From assembly GCA_937873665.1 (NCBI GenBank), contig CALMYW010000070.1, positions 1 to 11,601 of the forward strand: DNA of 11,601 nucleotides, read 5' to 3'. The stretch is from an uncultured Sphingorhabdus sp. (lineage in GTDB: Bacteria > Pseudomonadota > Alphaproteobacteria > Sphingomonadales > Sphingomonadaceae). This document shows positions 1-8,914 of the stretch, in pieces. A program made the translations under genes and the position numbers. Under the pieces are notes generated by a model. The model was given only the letters and a program-made list of their open reading frames with translations. It did not search any database and had not been told where the DNA came from. The first letter of the stretch is position 1. The number at the start of each line of letters is the position of its first letter.

Positions 1-763
1 CCTGACCGCAAGGCTCGATCGGAACGTCGCCGCCGTCGCCGAGGCCAATCGCTGGGTTCTGGCCGTCGCATGTCAGCTTGATGATGGTGGTGAAGGCTGT
101 GGCACCGCTCGATTCGACACTGAACGCACCGGCGAGGGACTTGCGCGCGACCTCGACGACTCCGGAACTGTCGCGCCGTTCTGCAACGACAACGACGCCG
201 GCAATTGATGCAGATCCCGTGGACAACAGGCGAAGCCAGCGGTCAGTCCTGACGCCATCCCAGTCAGCTCGATCGAGACGTAGCCACTCGATCCAGGGAA
301 AGTCACGAAGATGGCCAGATCGACATACGGCGACGAAACGGACTTGTATGGCGCGCCGCTTCTTGTGCGCCTTGCCCTTCTCTGCTCCGCTTCCGATAGG
401 CCCCTCACACTCCGGCGGAGACCGATGGTGGTACTTAGCCTCGTACATTCGACCGCAGCGAGGGCATGAGTGCCACAGTGGAAAGCGAAGGAAGGGTAGC
501 TTCAGTCCAAGGTTGACTGCCTCTCCTGAGCCTCCTCTCTCGACCTGCCTGAAGTCTGGAGGCTGCACGAAGAAGTCGACCCCGAGCCGCCTGGCAAGCC
601 TCGGCTCATCGTCAACTCTGAACTCGCGGTGAGCCGGGTTCCTCTCGTCGAAAGGCCACGCGTCGAGTCCGGCATGGATCAGGGACACCGGACCGGGGAA
701 GACCACAAGCGCGCCCACACCGAAGGGGGACACGGCCTGCGACCGTCTGACAGGGCGGCTCAT
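1..763 (-). CDS. drmB: DrmB, DISARM DUF1998-family protein (N-terminal part, cut by left window edge)
   Basis: DrmB is the partner of the DrmA helicase in DISARM; the DrmA-DrmB pair binds phage DNA. I translated this frame by hand: it is open from the ATG at 763 to the window edge (254 codons). The N-terminus reads RRSQAVSPFGVGALVVFPG and continues PVSLIHAGLDAWP, the characteristic opening of DrmB. A zinc-binding region follows, with CPRCG at residues 100-104, C119, and CRSGHLRDFPWIEW at 147-160. The DUF1998 region proper should lie further downstream, outside the window. The start is fixed by a 4-base ATGA overlap with the drmA stop, which suggests translational coupling. The truncation is only the window limit; no internal stop or frameshift is seen. 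In DISARM the next gene is usually drmC, so it should be sought beyond base 1. Family assignment is strong; activity cannot be judged from this part. Confidence 0.88.
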   Translation of the reverse strand, partial: MSRPVRRSQAVSPFGVGALVVFPGPVSLIHAGLDAWPFDERNPAHREFRVDDEPRLARRLGVDFFVQPPDFRQVERGGSGEAVNLGLKLPFLRFPLWHSCPRCGRMYEAKYHHRSPPECEGPIGSGAEKGKAHKKRRAIQVRFVAVCRSGHLRDFPWIEWLRLDRADWDGVRTDRWLRLLSTGSASIAGVVVVAERRDSSGVVEVARKSLAGAFSVESSGATAFTTIIKLTCDGQNPAIGLGDGGDVPIEPCGQ

Positions 764-3700
764 TGGTTTGCCTCGGGAATGTTGTTGTACTGAGCCGTGA
801 GATCCGCCTCGCAACTCGCGTCGACATTGCGGAGGGACGACATTGTTGCCCAGCTGCGACCCTCCCACTGCGCAAGCTCGGTTCGCCCGGCAGGATGCAT
901 CAGCGGCGGGTGCTCTGGCGTCTTCGAGAAATCACCGTATTCGGCCGGCTTCCGGGCGCTCCACTGATCGAGCCTGAGCTTGAGCTTGGCCATCACGGAA
1001 GCCTCCTCATCGGGCGCAATGGAACGCACTCGATCACGGATCACTTCCTCGACCTTCAGCCGCAGGTCGCTGCCAGCAGTCAGCGGGAACGGGTCGGGCG
1101 TATCCGCCTCATGGCCTCTGCGTCCCAGTTGTCGTACCAGTGCCACAACGAGACCGTGGAGAGCACGATCGACTGCTGGTGGGCTGAACGGGGTGACGCT
1201 GGTCGGTTCGACTTGCGCATACAGGCGCTGGTGGTACGAGCGGAACCTCTCGTAGTGGCTGCGGTCCCTGGGCTTCGTCTGACCGTAGATCACCACCACC
1301 AAACCTGGCTTGTCCAGGTCCCGGCCAACCCGGCTCGAGACCTGGATGTACTGGGACGTGGTCTTGGGCTGTCCGACGATCGCCATCAGCGAAAGACGCG
1401 GGACGTCCACTCCGACCTCGATGATGTTCGACGCAAGGCAGGCGTCGATAGGCGCCGGACTGGGTATAGCGGCACCGGCTCCCTCCCGGACCGTGACAGG
1501 GACCTCGAGTCGCTCCAGCAGGCGCGGGATGTGGTCTCCTCGGATCCGGCTGGTCAGCTCTTCGACATGGAAGAGCTGGCGGATCCTGCCGTAGTCGATA
1601 CCGTGGCGATTCAGGATGACCTTGAGGTATTCGCGCGTGTCTGCAGTGAACAGCGTTGCGGCGCCACCGAGCTCTCTCAGGGAGTTAAAGAACACGAGTA
1701 ATGTCCACCATGGATCCAGTTCTCGTGGCTCTCCCTCGAGCAGGGAAGCATGCTGCATCAACGTGGCGAACACCCGCGCTTCTGAAGTCTGAAGCGACGT
1801 ATGCGCGGGTGCCAGCACCCCGGCATAGAGCCGACCTGGCTTGGGCCTGCCATCGTCGTCGACCGCTTCGCGTGCGAAGAAGGAATCGGCTGCATCGAGG
1901 CCCGAAGGCGGGAACAGCATGACCCCTGAACGCGCGTAGAGCCCTGCGATCTGCTCACGCGCCCGGCTGATGGTCGCCGTCGATGCAACGATCTTCGGCA
2001 GGACCATCCCCCCGAGAGGATCGACACACAGCGCCTCGATGACGGTTTCGTAGGCGCCAACCATCGAGCCGAGCGGCCCGGAGATGAGGTGCAGCTCGTC
2101 CTGGATGACCAGCGTTGGCGGTGCGCCGCGATGGCGACCCGAGTCATCCAGTCCGAAGATGCTGCGCGCCGCAGGAGTCCACGCAAGCATCGCGAACTTG
2201 TCGACGGTCCCGATCAGCAGATTGGGCGGAGCATCGAGAAGATCCTCGTCGATGACCACGATCGGGAGTGGGGGCGTTCCCGGACCGGGCATGCCGCCGA
2301 ACTCGCACCCGGGATCTCCGCATCTGAAGACGACGGTGTCTCCCGACGGTCCTCTCTCCCTTGCATAACCGTAGACGTGTCCGCCCGAGGATTGGCGGCC
2401 GCGGCCTGCCTTTCGCTGAACGGGCGATGAGGCTGCCTCATGCGGTCCGAACTTCGCCGCGCACCATGGGCACCTGAGAAGCACATAGGGATTCTCGGCG
2501 TCGGAGTCCCGCTGCAGCGCCTTCAGCTTCTCCACGGCATCGTCACGCTTGTTCGGCGTGGCCGCGCTGCCTACCCACAGGCCGATCCGGAACGGCCGAT
2601 TGCCAAGAGCCACCACGTCCCAGCGACGCAGCTGTTCCATTGCGCAGAACAGCGTTGCTGCGCGCTGGAACTGCTGGGCAGTGAGCAGCCTCAGCGTGTA
2701 TCGCATGAGGACATCGACGCCCCCATTGGCAGTCCCCGACAGCGCGTTGAAGAAGACGGTGAACGCCGTCAGACCGAGGTACGCCTCGGTCTTGCCACCA
2801 CCTGTCGGGAACCAGATGAGATCCACCACCTTCCGGTCCGGATGGCTCGAGTCGCAGATGCCCCGCAGTGACATGAGGAGGAAGGCAATCTGAAATGGTC
2901 TCCAGAAGCCCTGTCTCTCGTTGGGAACCGCGGGATCGACCACCGCGATCGGGCGGGACCACGTCAGCCGGCTGTTTGCGTCGCGATCTGGCACTCGCAG
3001 CTCCTGCCGTGACCGGAGTTGCGCAACCAGCATGGCGTGGTTTGCAAGTCTGAACGCCTTGCGTGCCACATCGCCTTGAGCGCCAGCCTGTCGCAAGATC
3101 GAAAGCCCGTCCGCAATCCGAGCAGCGCACTCGCGACACTTCCTGATCAGTTCAGTCGCTGTCGGCCGGTACCCTTCGGCAATGGTGGCAACCTTCGAGT
3201 CAAGCGCAGCAATCCAGCCCTCGTATTCCTGCAGCAACCGGTCGACGTCGCCAAGCCCGTCATCACCTGGCTGAAGGCCCGCCAGCAGACGCATGCTGAC
3301 GCGCAGGGACTGCGATCGGCCTCCGGGGCCCTTGATCTGCAGATCTGCGCTTGTAGCTGGCGTCTCGAATACCGGGAGGACATCCGACCACACCGTCGTC
3401 ACACGTTGCGGGCGGCCACTGATCCAGTCGGCGCCACATCCATGACCGATGGCAAAGGTCCGGTTCTCCCTGTACAGTACACGATTGACGTTCTCGTCTG
3501 CAAGCGGATCATCGTCCTGGAAATCCGCGATCAAGTTCTCGGGATACGCGTCGATCCACTGATTTCCGCTCGCACCGCTGACCCGGATTCCAGCCTGGAA
3601 CAGACACAGGGAATCAAGTTCCGTCTCCTTGGCCCTCTTCTTGTTCGCGACGGACACGGTCAGGAGCCGATGCCCACTGGTTGGAGCCGAACGCCAGGTC

Positions 3701-4443
3701 CGCGAGACTACGACAAGTTCCAGACCAAGGGCGGCAGGTCCGATCGGGTGCCGCAGGGGCTTGGCGGCGTTGAGCAGCTCTTTGGCGGCGATGGAAACCG
3801 CAGGCACCTTGCCCTGGTCATCAAGTACCGGCTTGCGCAGCCACACCTTGCGTGGCGTCGGCTGCTTACCGACCGCCCCTCCAAGATGGAGAGTCAACGG
3901 GAGGGACGAGCCGCAAGGACTTTCGACGGTTCGCTCCAGACCTATGCGTCCGACGTTGACCAATTCGACGACGATCCCGTTGGTTTCTGCTGCAAGATCG
4001 GCCAGGAAGCTGAGTCCGATGGCGGACGGGCGAAAGGCGTTGGCGAGTGTGACGTCCTCTTCCTCTGCGTCATCGGCAGGTCCACCATACGATGGCGCCC
4101 TTTCCCTCGCCGCAAGTTCTTCATCCGGCTGCTGTCCAGGCGGCGCGAGATCGGGTGAAGTGAGCGGGACCACCTCGTCCGCCTCGGTCGCGTTGACGAT
4201 CGCCTCTTCGGTGGCGCCCAGCGGAAACAAGATGCCAGCACCGAATCGCTTCGTCGGCGGGTCCTGCCAGACGATCTCCTGCCCGTCCGCCTGCATCTGC
4301 GGGATCCGGTACTCCTCCCAGGTCATGGCCTGCTTGTCGCCAAGTGATACCGGCTTTCCCGCCGGATCCGGACCGACAATCTCCGCTCGCAGTCGCGCGA
4401 GCATCTGCTCTCTGTTCGCTAGGTTCTTGTCGAGGGGCGACAT
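760..4443 (-). CDS. drmA: DrmA, SF2 helicase of a DISARM-type defence system
   Basis: This 1227 aa cytoplasmic helicase is the DISARM core enzyme, an ATP-dependent motor acting on foreign DNA with DrmB. The helicase motifs are complete: Walker A PTGGGKTE with K551; the DELH box at 782-785 (DExH type); STAT at 821-824; LLVFFNS as motif IV; EVGVDVP at 1009-1015; and QYIQVSSRVGR at 1031-1041 as motif VI. Between motifs I and II are CPWC (C658, C661) and CGDPGC (C708, C713), which look like a zinc-binding insertion. The first 500 or so residues form the long N-terminal region expected of DrmA, beginning with a region of the form RxxLxxLRxEIVGP. The ATG at 4443 has a strong GGGAGG 8-9 bases upstream and overlaps the preceding stop by one base (TGATG). 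The stop overlaps drmB (ATGA). Generic DEAD/DEAH helicase annotation is the alternative, but the DrmB partner makes DrmA the best call. No damage is seen. Confidence 0.9.
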   Translation of the reverse strand: MSPLDKNLANREQMLARLRAEIVGPDPAGKPVSLGDKQAMTWEEYRIPQMQADGQEIVWQDPPTKRFGAGILFPLGATEEAIVNATEADEVVPLTSPDLAPPGQQPDEELAARERAPSYGGPADDAEEEDVTLANAFRPSAIGLSFLADLAAETNGIVVELVNVGRIGLERTVESPCGSSLPLTLHLGGAVGKQPTPRKVWLRKPVLDDQGKVPAVSIAAKELLNAAKPLRHPIGPAALGLELVVVSRTWRSAPTSGHRLLTVSVANKKRAKETELDSLCLFQAGIRVSGASGNQWIDAYPENLIADFQDDDPLADENVNRVLYRENRTFAIGHGCGADWISGRPQRVTTVWSDVLPVFETPATSADLQIKGPGGRSQSLRVSMRLLAGLQPGDDGLGDVDRLLQEYEGWIAALDSKVATIAEGYRPTATELIRKCRECAARIADGLSILRQAGAQGDVARKAFRLANHAMLVAQLRSRQELRVPDRDANSRLTWSRPIAVVDPAVPNERQGFWRPFQIAFLLMSLRGICDSSHPDRKVVDLIWFPTGGGKTEAYLGLTAFTVFFNALSGTANGGVDVLMRYTLRLLTAQQFQRAATLFCAMEQLRRWDVVALGNRPFRIGLWVGSAATPNKRDDAVEKLKALQRDSDAENPYVLLRCPWCAAKFGPHEAASSPVQRKAGRGRQSSGGHVYGYARERGPSGDTVVFRCGDPGCEFGGMPGPGTPPLPIVVIDEDLLDAPPNLLIGTVDKFAMLAWTPAARSIFGLDDSGRHRGAPPTLVIQDELHLISGPLGSMVGAYETVIEALCVDPLGGMVLPKIVASTATISRAREQIAGLYARSGVMLFPPSGLDAADSFFAREAVDDDGRPKPGRLYAGVLAPAHTSLQTSEARVFATLMQHASLLEGEPRELDPWWTLLVFFNSLRELGGAATLFTADTREYLKVILNRHGIDYGRIRQLFHVEELTSRIRGDHIPRLLERLEVPVTVREGAGAAIPSPAPIDACLASNIIEVGVDVPRLSLMAIVGQPKTTSQYIQVSSRVGRDLDKPGLVVVIYGQTKPRDRSHYERFRSYHQRLYAQVEPTSVTPFSPPAVDRALHGLVVALVRQLGRRGHEADTPDPFPLTAGSDLRLKVEEVIRDRVRSIAPDEEASVMAKLKLRLDQWSARKPAEYGDFSKTPEHPPLMHPAGRTELAQWEGRSWATMSSLRNVDASCEADLTAQYNNIPEANQ

Positions 4444-6224
4444 CAGGTAGACCTCCCAAGCGCTGCCTTCAAGCCGACCGTCAGCATCGCGTCATAGCTC
4501 GAACGAAGTCGCTCGTTCATCTGGATGTGCAGCCTGACCCGTGCACGGGACATGCCCACGTAGAGAAGGGACTTGGCCTGCTCGTCGCCGATACCATCAA
4601 TGTCCGTCAGCACGACGGCCGGAGCCTCCAGCCCCTTGAACGCATGGACGCTGGCGTACCGTATCGAGACTCCGTCCTCCGCCTCTTCGCGACAGGAAGC
4701 AAAGTGCCAGCCGGCCTGTTCACGTGCCAGCCGGGCGACGCACGACGATGCGTCGGCTCGCATGGAGAGCACGACTATCTCCGACGGAGCAAAGGATGTG
4801 AGGAGTCTGGCGATGGTCGCCAGCAGCAGTTCTCCTTGATGGGAAGCGCTGCGGTAGAAGACAGGTTCAACGTCCGCTGATTCCGCATCGTTGAGAACCC
4901 TGCTGTATCCAGGGGATAGTCCGCTGGTAATGGTGACCGCTTCCGCGATCCTGACTGCGTTCCTGCAGTTGACTCGCAAGCGGTACGTTGAAACGCTGTC
5001 CGCGGTCCGGCTCCGGAGCCTTTCGAGTCCCAGAGCTGCACCCTTGTCCGCGTAGATCGCCTGCCGTTCGAAGTCGCCGAACAGCGCCCAGCGGCCGCTT
5101 GCCAGACCACCGCCCAACAGAAGTTCCATGACGTCGAGATACGCGTCAGACAGTAGGTCCTGCGCCTCGTCAACAAGCAGCAGATCGAAGCTCGGCGTGC
5201 CGCGCCCGTCGGCCAGCAGGGCATCCACCGCCCGCATGGGAAGTTCAGCCTCCCAGAATTTGCTGTCGGGCTCTGGCGGAACGTCGATGTCTGCAACGCT
5301 GCGCATGAGCCCGGAGAGGCTGCCGACGTAGAAGGGCAGCGATCGCGCCTGCGCTTCCTGCGCAATCACTGCGGTCTCGTGCTTCAGCCATGCTGCGAGA
5401 AGGCTGTTGAAGCACAGGAGCGCCACGCTTTGCCCGTCACGCACAGCCCTTCGGGCTGCCTCCATTGCGAGGAACGTCTTGCCAGTTCCGGCGGGTCCCT
5501 TGAACACCACCCGGTGGTTGTCCTCGAGATGATCGAGCGCCTCGAACTGCTCTTCCGTGAACTTGCGTACTGCAGCTTCGGCAAGCTCCACGTCGTTTCG
5601 TCCGGAAACCACGTATTCGAAGTCCGGACGCAACAGTCTGAGGATGGAGTCCAGCTGCCGAACAGATGGCCGACTATGACTTCCGTACCAGGCTGGCACC
5701 GGATTTCTAGAGCGGCACTGGGAGTGCGCCGCCTCCAGCACGCGGGTCACGGTCGTGGAGATGGGCTGCCGCACGAAGTCGCTACGCCCGATGACCTGCC
5801 ACGGCTCCCACTCAAGGGACTTTTCGGTGAAGTCCACTTCGGTGAAGAGAACTGCCGAGTGGAACAACAGCGATCCAAGCGATGAATCCTTCTGCGCAAG
5901 GTATTGCCGGATGGAGTGTCCGGCCTGACTAGCCTGGCGAAACGGGCCCACCGTGGACGTCCTGGGTGGGTCGTAGGAGTACTTCCAGAGCCCGCCCTCT
6001 CGAACTACGCCGCATCCCTTGACCTCGACGCAGAGCACGCCTTGGCCTGGAACCACGATTAGCATGTCCGCCTCGCCTTCGGCCCGCGCAACGTGTCGGC
6101 GTATGTCGAAGGAATGAAGTACCAGCCAGTCCCCTGTCTTGGGATCGTCACGCAGCTTGGCGAACAACTGCCTTTCGCCCTTGGGCGCATCGCCTGCTAC
6201 TAGAGGCGGGATCATCCCGGGCAC
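4443..6224 (-). CDS. NERD-domain nuclease fused to a UvrD-like SF1 helicase
   Basis: A 593 aa two-domain protein. Residues about 15-125 form a NERD (nuclease-related) domain of the PD-(D/E)XK type. D53, E67 and K69 fit the D...ExK active site, in DMLIVVPGQGVLCVEVKG at 53-70. From about residue 225 an SF1 helicase follows: GPAGTGKT at 243-250 (K249); VDEAQD ending at D356; GDFERQ as motif III; NCRN at 419-422; HAFKGLE at 527-533; and YVGMSRAR near R560 as motif VI. All motifs are intact, so an active ATP-driven unwindase with a nuclease is predicted. The GTG at 6224 is chosen because AAGG lies 7 bases upstream and the preceding TAG overlaps it (TAGTG); the in-frame ATG at 6215 is too far from that site. 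The gene lies inside the operon directly before drmA. It is not one of the DISARM genes I know, so it is probably an accessory effector. Function in defence is inference. Confidence 0.85.
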   Translation of the reverse strand: MPGMIPPLVAGDAPKGERQLFAKLRDDPKTGDWLVLHSFDIRRHVARAEGEADMLIVVPGQGVLCVEVKGCGVVREGGLWKYSYDPPRTSTVGPFRQASQAGHSIRQYLAQKDSSLGSLLFHSAVLFTEVDFTEKSLEWEPWQVIGRSDFVRQPISTTVTRVLEAAHSQCRSRNPVPAWYGSHSRPSVRQLDSILRLLRPDFEYVVSGRNDVELAEAAVRKFTEEQFEALDHLEDNHRVVFKGPAGTGKTFLAMEAARRAVRDGQSVALLCFNSLLAAWLKHETAVIAQEAQARSLPFYVGSLSGLMRSVADIDVPPEPDSKFWEAELPMRAVDALLADGRGTPSFDLLLVDEAQDLLSDAYLDVMELLLGGGLASGRWALFGDFERQAIYADKGAALGLERLRSRTADSVSTYRLRVNCRNAVRIAEAVTITSGLSPGYSRVLNDAESADVEPVFYRSASHQGELLLATIARLLTSFAPSEIVVLSMRADASSCVARLAREQAGWHFASCREEAEDGVSIRYASVHAFKGLEAPAVVLTDIDGIGDEQAKSLLYVGMSRARVRLHIQMNERLRSSYDAMLTVGLKAALGRST

Positions 6225-7897
6225 TACGCCGCCTTCACCCTTCCCAGATGAAACAGCCCAGACACCGCCACCCTTCTAGTCTTTGTGTCGACTGCCGCCA
6301 CGCGTAGAAGGCCCATCCGACCGGCTGCTACCCCCGGCAGTTCGATCGATTCCATCGTGTCGATGCGGCGGCGCTCGGCAACCAAGCCCCGCACTCGGGT
6401 TAGCAGCGCAGCGCGAATTTCGACACCAGCCTTATGATGGTACGCCTTAAGGCGCTCCATGTCGTCCCATCGCGCGTTGGCGTAGGCTTCCGGCTCACCG
6501 TCGCCAGTGTGGCGCCCCAGTTGCCAGATGGTTGTGATCAAACTGTGAAACGTCTGTCGGTCGTGGGGCGCCATGACAGCGTCACCCGCCCAAACCCAAA
6601 GATACTGGGGGGACCGGAGTCTGACGCCAAGGCTTCGCAGCTTCATCGCCACTACGCCCTCGCCTTGGCGATTAATCACATCGTGGAGCATATCCTTCCA
6701 CTCCAGCGCACGATGGCGCAGAGCATTTTCACCGGCTCGCTGAATGAGCGAGTCCGCAACATCGTCGAGGTAGTTTCCGCTACCCGAAAGCCTGAGCATT
6801 ACAAGATCACCTTCCTCAAGGTCCCTGACCGATACCCGGGGAAGCTTGTCTTCCGTGACGTCGAAATTTGCTCCCGTCTCAAACAGCTCCGATACCTCGA
6901 CAACGCGTCCATCTGCCGGGAGGAATGCGCCGCTCCCATCGGCAAACAATACGAACTGGGCGTCCGTGGTGACGTCTCTGTCCGAGGTCGGAGTAATGTC
7001 AGCCTGCTGGGCGTGAATCGATGACCAGAATGACTCGTTAGCCCATTTGTCTAGCTGAGCGCTGTCGCCCTGCTCGCTCTCCCCGACAGTTTGCTTCGGC
7101 TGGCGTCGGGTTGGTGGGAAATAGCGATCTCTCGGCATTTCGCTAGGGATCGGCAAAGAAACCGGTTCTGATCGATACGCGACGACGACGACCTCCGAAG
7201 TTCTTCCGCCATAGAGCAGATCGAACAGAAGGCCTCTGGAAGCGAACCACGGATTGCCCGGAATAACTAATAGCTCGTAAAGCGAACTCTTCACCTGTCG
7301 TCTTCGTCGAATGAGGTCCAACTCTGAGGCGCCGAAGTCGCTTTCCACCTCTAATGAGATTGGCCAGCCTGGGGTCGGAGACCCGCAAATATTTGCGAGA
7401 AGTCCAACAGGACGGCCGCCAAGCTTTGAAGTTTGCAGCAATTCCATCAAGCGCTCTCGCTTTGGATTGAACCGCTCTGAGGCTAGGTGTTGTGCAAAGC
7501 CAGTCAAAGCCCTGACTGGAGATCGGATTGCCGGAACGCTTTCGGTGGCGGTAGCTAGTCTATTCAGCAATTCGTCTAGGCCTAGGCGCGAATCATTGAA
7601 TGGTAGAGCGGTCAGCATTAGCGACGACTTCACAAGCCACACGTCTCGCGAGATCGCGCGTTGCAGGGGATCCTCTCGATCAATTTCAGCAAAAATCGAT
7701 GAGCACGCCCGCATAACTTCTCGCATCGGCGGGAAGTCGATCACTACTCTTGCCGTTTGGCATCTGGTTGCGTTTACATGGTGAGTAGCCACGAGCTCTA
7801 GGATCGACTCGGTTGGCCCTGTCGCAGCCAGCATGTCAGACGCACCCGTGGTCGGACGAATCAATTGGCCGTTAGTGGCTTTCTTAGTGCGCTTCAT
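6224..7897 (-). CDS. Unrecognised defence-operon protein, possibly the C-terminal part of a split DrmE
   Basis: I do not recognise a firm family for this 557 aa protein. It has no signal peptide, membrane segment or Walker motif. Residues 205-243 form a conserved-looking hydrophobic core with VIPGNPWFASRGLLFDLLYGG and EVVVVAYRSE. A charged, low-complexity linker follows (about 250-310). A second compact region (315-370) contains FVLFADGSGAFLPADGR and LEEGDLVMLRLSG. The C-terminal third (385-550) is largely helical. This mix, its place before drmA, and the nearby cytosine-5 methyltransferase fit DrmE of class 2 DISARM. That is inference from context and a vague family resemblance. The ATG at 7897 overlaps the upstream gene by 14 bases and has no clear ribosome site, suggesting translational coupling. 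An in-frame TAG lies five codons upstream (7913-7915), so the frame cannot extend further. Base composition is visibly lower in GC than drmA. Confidence 0.7.
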   Translation of the reverse strand: MKRTKKATNGQLIRPTTGASDMLAATGPTESILELVATHHVNATRCQTARVVIDFPPMREVMRACSSIFAEIDREDPLQRAISRDVWLVKSSLMLTALPFNDSRLGLDELLNRLATATESVPAIRSPVRALTGFAQHLASERFNPKRERLMELLQTSKLGGRPVGLLANICGSPTPGWPISLEVESDFGASELDLIRRRRQVKSSLYELLVIPGNPWFASRGLLFDLLYGGRTSEVVVVAYRSEPVSLPIPSEMPRDRYFPPTRRQPKQTVGESEQGDSAQLDKWANESFWSSIHAQQADITPTSDRDVTTDAQFVLFADGSGAFLPADGRVVEVSELFETGANFDVTEDKLPRVSVRDLEEGDLVMLRLSGSGNYLDDVADSLIQRAGENALRHRALEWKDMLHDVINRQGEGVVAMKLRSLGVRLRSPQYLWVWAGDAVMAPHDRQTFHSLITTIWQLGRHTGDGEPEAYANARWDDMERLKAYHHKAGVEIRAALLTRVRGLVAERRRIDTMESIELPGVAAGRMGLLRVAAVDTKTRRVAVSGLFHLGRVKAA

Positions 7898-8906
7898 AGT
7901 TTGACTGAGACTCTAGAGGCAGACCGAAGATGAAGCACTCGACACTCTCCGGCAGCGCCATGACTCCGCTCGAGGGTGGGTCGATGCCAGCATCGACTGA
8001 ATAGCCCAAGAAAGTCAGAAGCAGTTGCTCGACCTCTTCGTCGTACTCGGCCTGGTCAAGCAGGACCACGACGCTGCGTGCGATGGAGTCCTTCAAGCGA
8101 AGTGCTGCGGCCGCGCCGTCAAGAATCGTGACGAAGCCCGACTCGTCGAGCACCCCATCGCTTCGCGCTGAAGCCAATCTTGTCTTGCCATGTGATCGCC
8201 CGCCGGAGTCGGCTATGGCCAGAACATCAGAGCATGCCGCGCCCACTGTTCCGGCAACGCGGATGACGAGGTTCTCAATATCACCCAGAAATGAGGCTCG
8301 CTCGGTGATGATGTTGCACTCGACGGCCGGCGACCGAATCCAACCCTGAGGAGCATCCGTCAATGCCGCGTTGATACAGCGCTCTGCACAGGCCAGTCGC
8401 TCATCGGCAACCGCGCTAACCGCTCCGAGGGTTATCCCGTAGGACAACGCCGCAGATTTGGCGAAAAAGCGCTTTCCTTGCTGAGTTCTCCTTTGGGTGT
8501 CGACAGTGACTTCCAAGAAGTCACCACCGTCAATCTGGCTTACGCCGACCGCGATCCCCGCCCGGCGCACGGTCTTGCCAGATGCAGATTCTCGCCAGAA
8601 TACCTTCGTTCCGGGAGCGAGGCTCCGTAAACCATCCCAGTCGAGCGATTCGTCATGAAGTCGTGCAGATGCGAAGACAGAACCGATAGCAACGAACGCG
8701 GCGGCGAGCCTTCTACTTGGTAATCTAACGACCGCTATCCGTCGGCCTTCAAGCTCAGCCTGGACTCGCATCCACTGACCAAGCCACACAAGCCAATCGA
8801 CCCATGGAGGAGGTGCAATCGACTTGCCACCGGTTACTAGAGCCAAGTCGCTGCGCCGTAGCGCGATCAATATTTCGTCGACATCAATGAGCACAGGTCC
8901 AGCCAC
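7884..8906 (-). CDS. Unrecognised first gene of the operon, possibly the N-terminal part of a split DrmE
   Basis: A soluble protein of 336-340 aa with no family I can name firmly. Visible blocks are an N-terminal LIDVDEILIALRRSDLALVTGG; a middle segment (98-165) that looks like a small beta domain followed by FFAKSAALSYGITLGA; and a C-terminal alpha/beta region with VTILDGAAAALRL (259-271) and SVVVLLDQAEYDEEVEQLLL (278-297). The fold is not obvious. GKT occurs at 110-112 and 240-242 but without a Walker A context. The GTG at 8906 would touch its ribosome site (GGGAGGA) directly. The GTG at 8894, about 11 bases downstream of AGGAG, is the more likely start and gives 336 aa. The stop lies inside the next gene (14-base overlap). 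Together the two proteins make about 895 residues in the order expected if one longer protein had been split. Confidence is high that it is a gene and low on role. Confidence 0.7.
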   Translation of the reverse strand: MAGPVLIDVDEILIALRRSDLALVTGGKSIAPPPWVDWLVWLGQWMRVQAELEGRRIAVVRLPSRRLAAAFVAIGSVFASARLHDESLDWDGLRSLAPGTKVFWRESASGKTVRRAGIAVGVSQIDGGDFLEVTVDTQRRTQQGKRFFAKSAALSYGITLGAVSAVADERLACAERCINAALTDAPQGWIRSPAVECNIITERASFLGDIENLVIRVAGTVGAACSDVLAIADSGGRSHGKTRLASARSDGVLDESGFVTILDGAAAALRLKDSIARSVVVLLDQAEYDEEVEQLLLTFLGYSVDAGIDPPSSGVMALPESVECFIFGLPLESQSNYEAH

Positions 8907-8914
8907 TCCTCCCT
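8907..8914 (-). promoter_or_regulatory. Ribosome binding site that decides the start of the first operon gene
   Basis: On the minus strand AGGGAGGA runs from 8914 to 8907 and abuts the GTG at 8906 with no spacer. It therefore fits better with the in-frame GTG at 8894, about 11 bases on. No in-frame ATG is available near either position. Confidence 0.45.

Noticed and set aside
78..632. 184-codon open frame on the plus strand at the left end
   Set aside because: The opposite strand carries the clear drmB N-terminus with its zinc motifs; the plus-strand product is Ser/Arg/Thr-rich and shadow-like.
763..1701. 312-codon open frame on the plus strand opposite the 3' half of drmA
   Set aside because: Antisense shadow of the helicase C-terminal motifs; the product has no domain and no operon context.
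3019..4158. 379-codon open frame on the plus strand opposite drmA
   Set aside because: Its product lacks recognisable motifs and it lies fully antisense to the intact, motif-rich drmA; long antisense frames are expected in GC-rich genes.
8574..8579. GKT at residues 110-112 (and again at 240-242) of the first operon protein as an ATP-binding loop
   Set aside because: The surrounding residues do not form GxxxxGK(S/T), and no Walker B or other motif follows.
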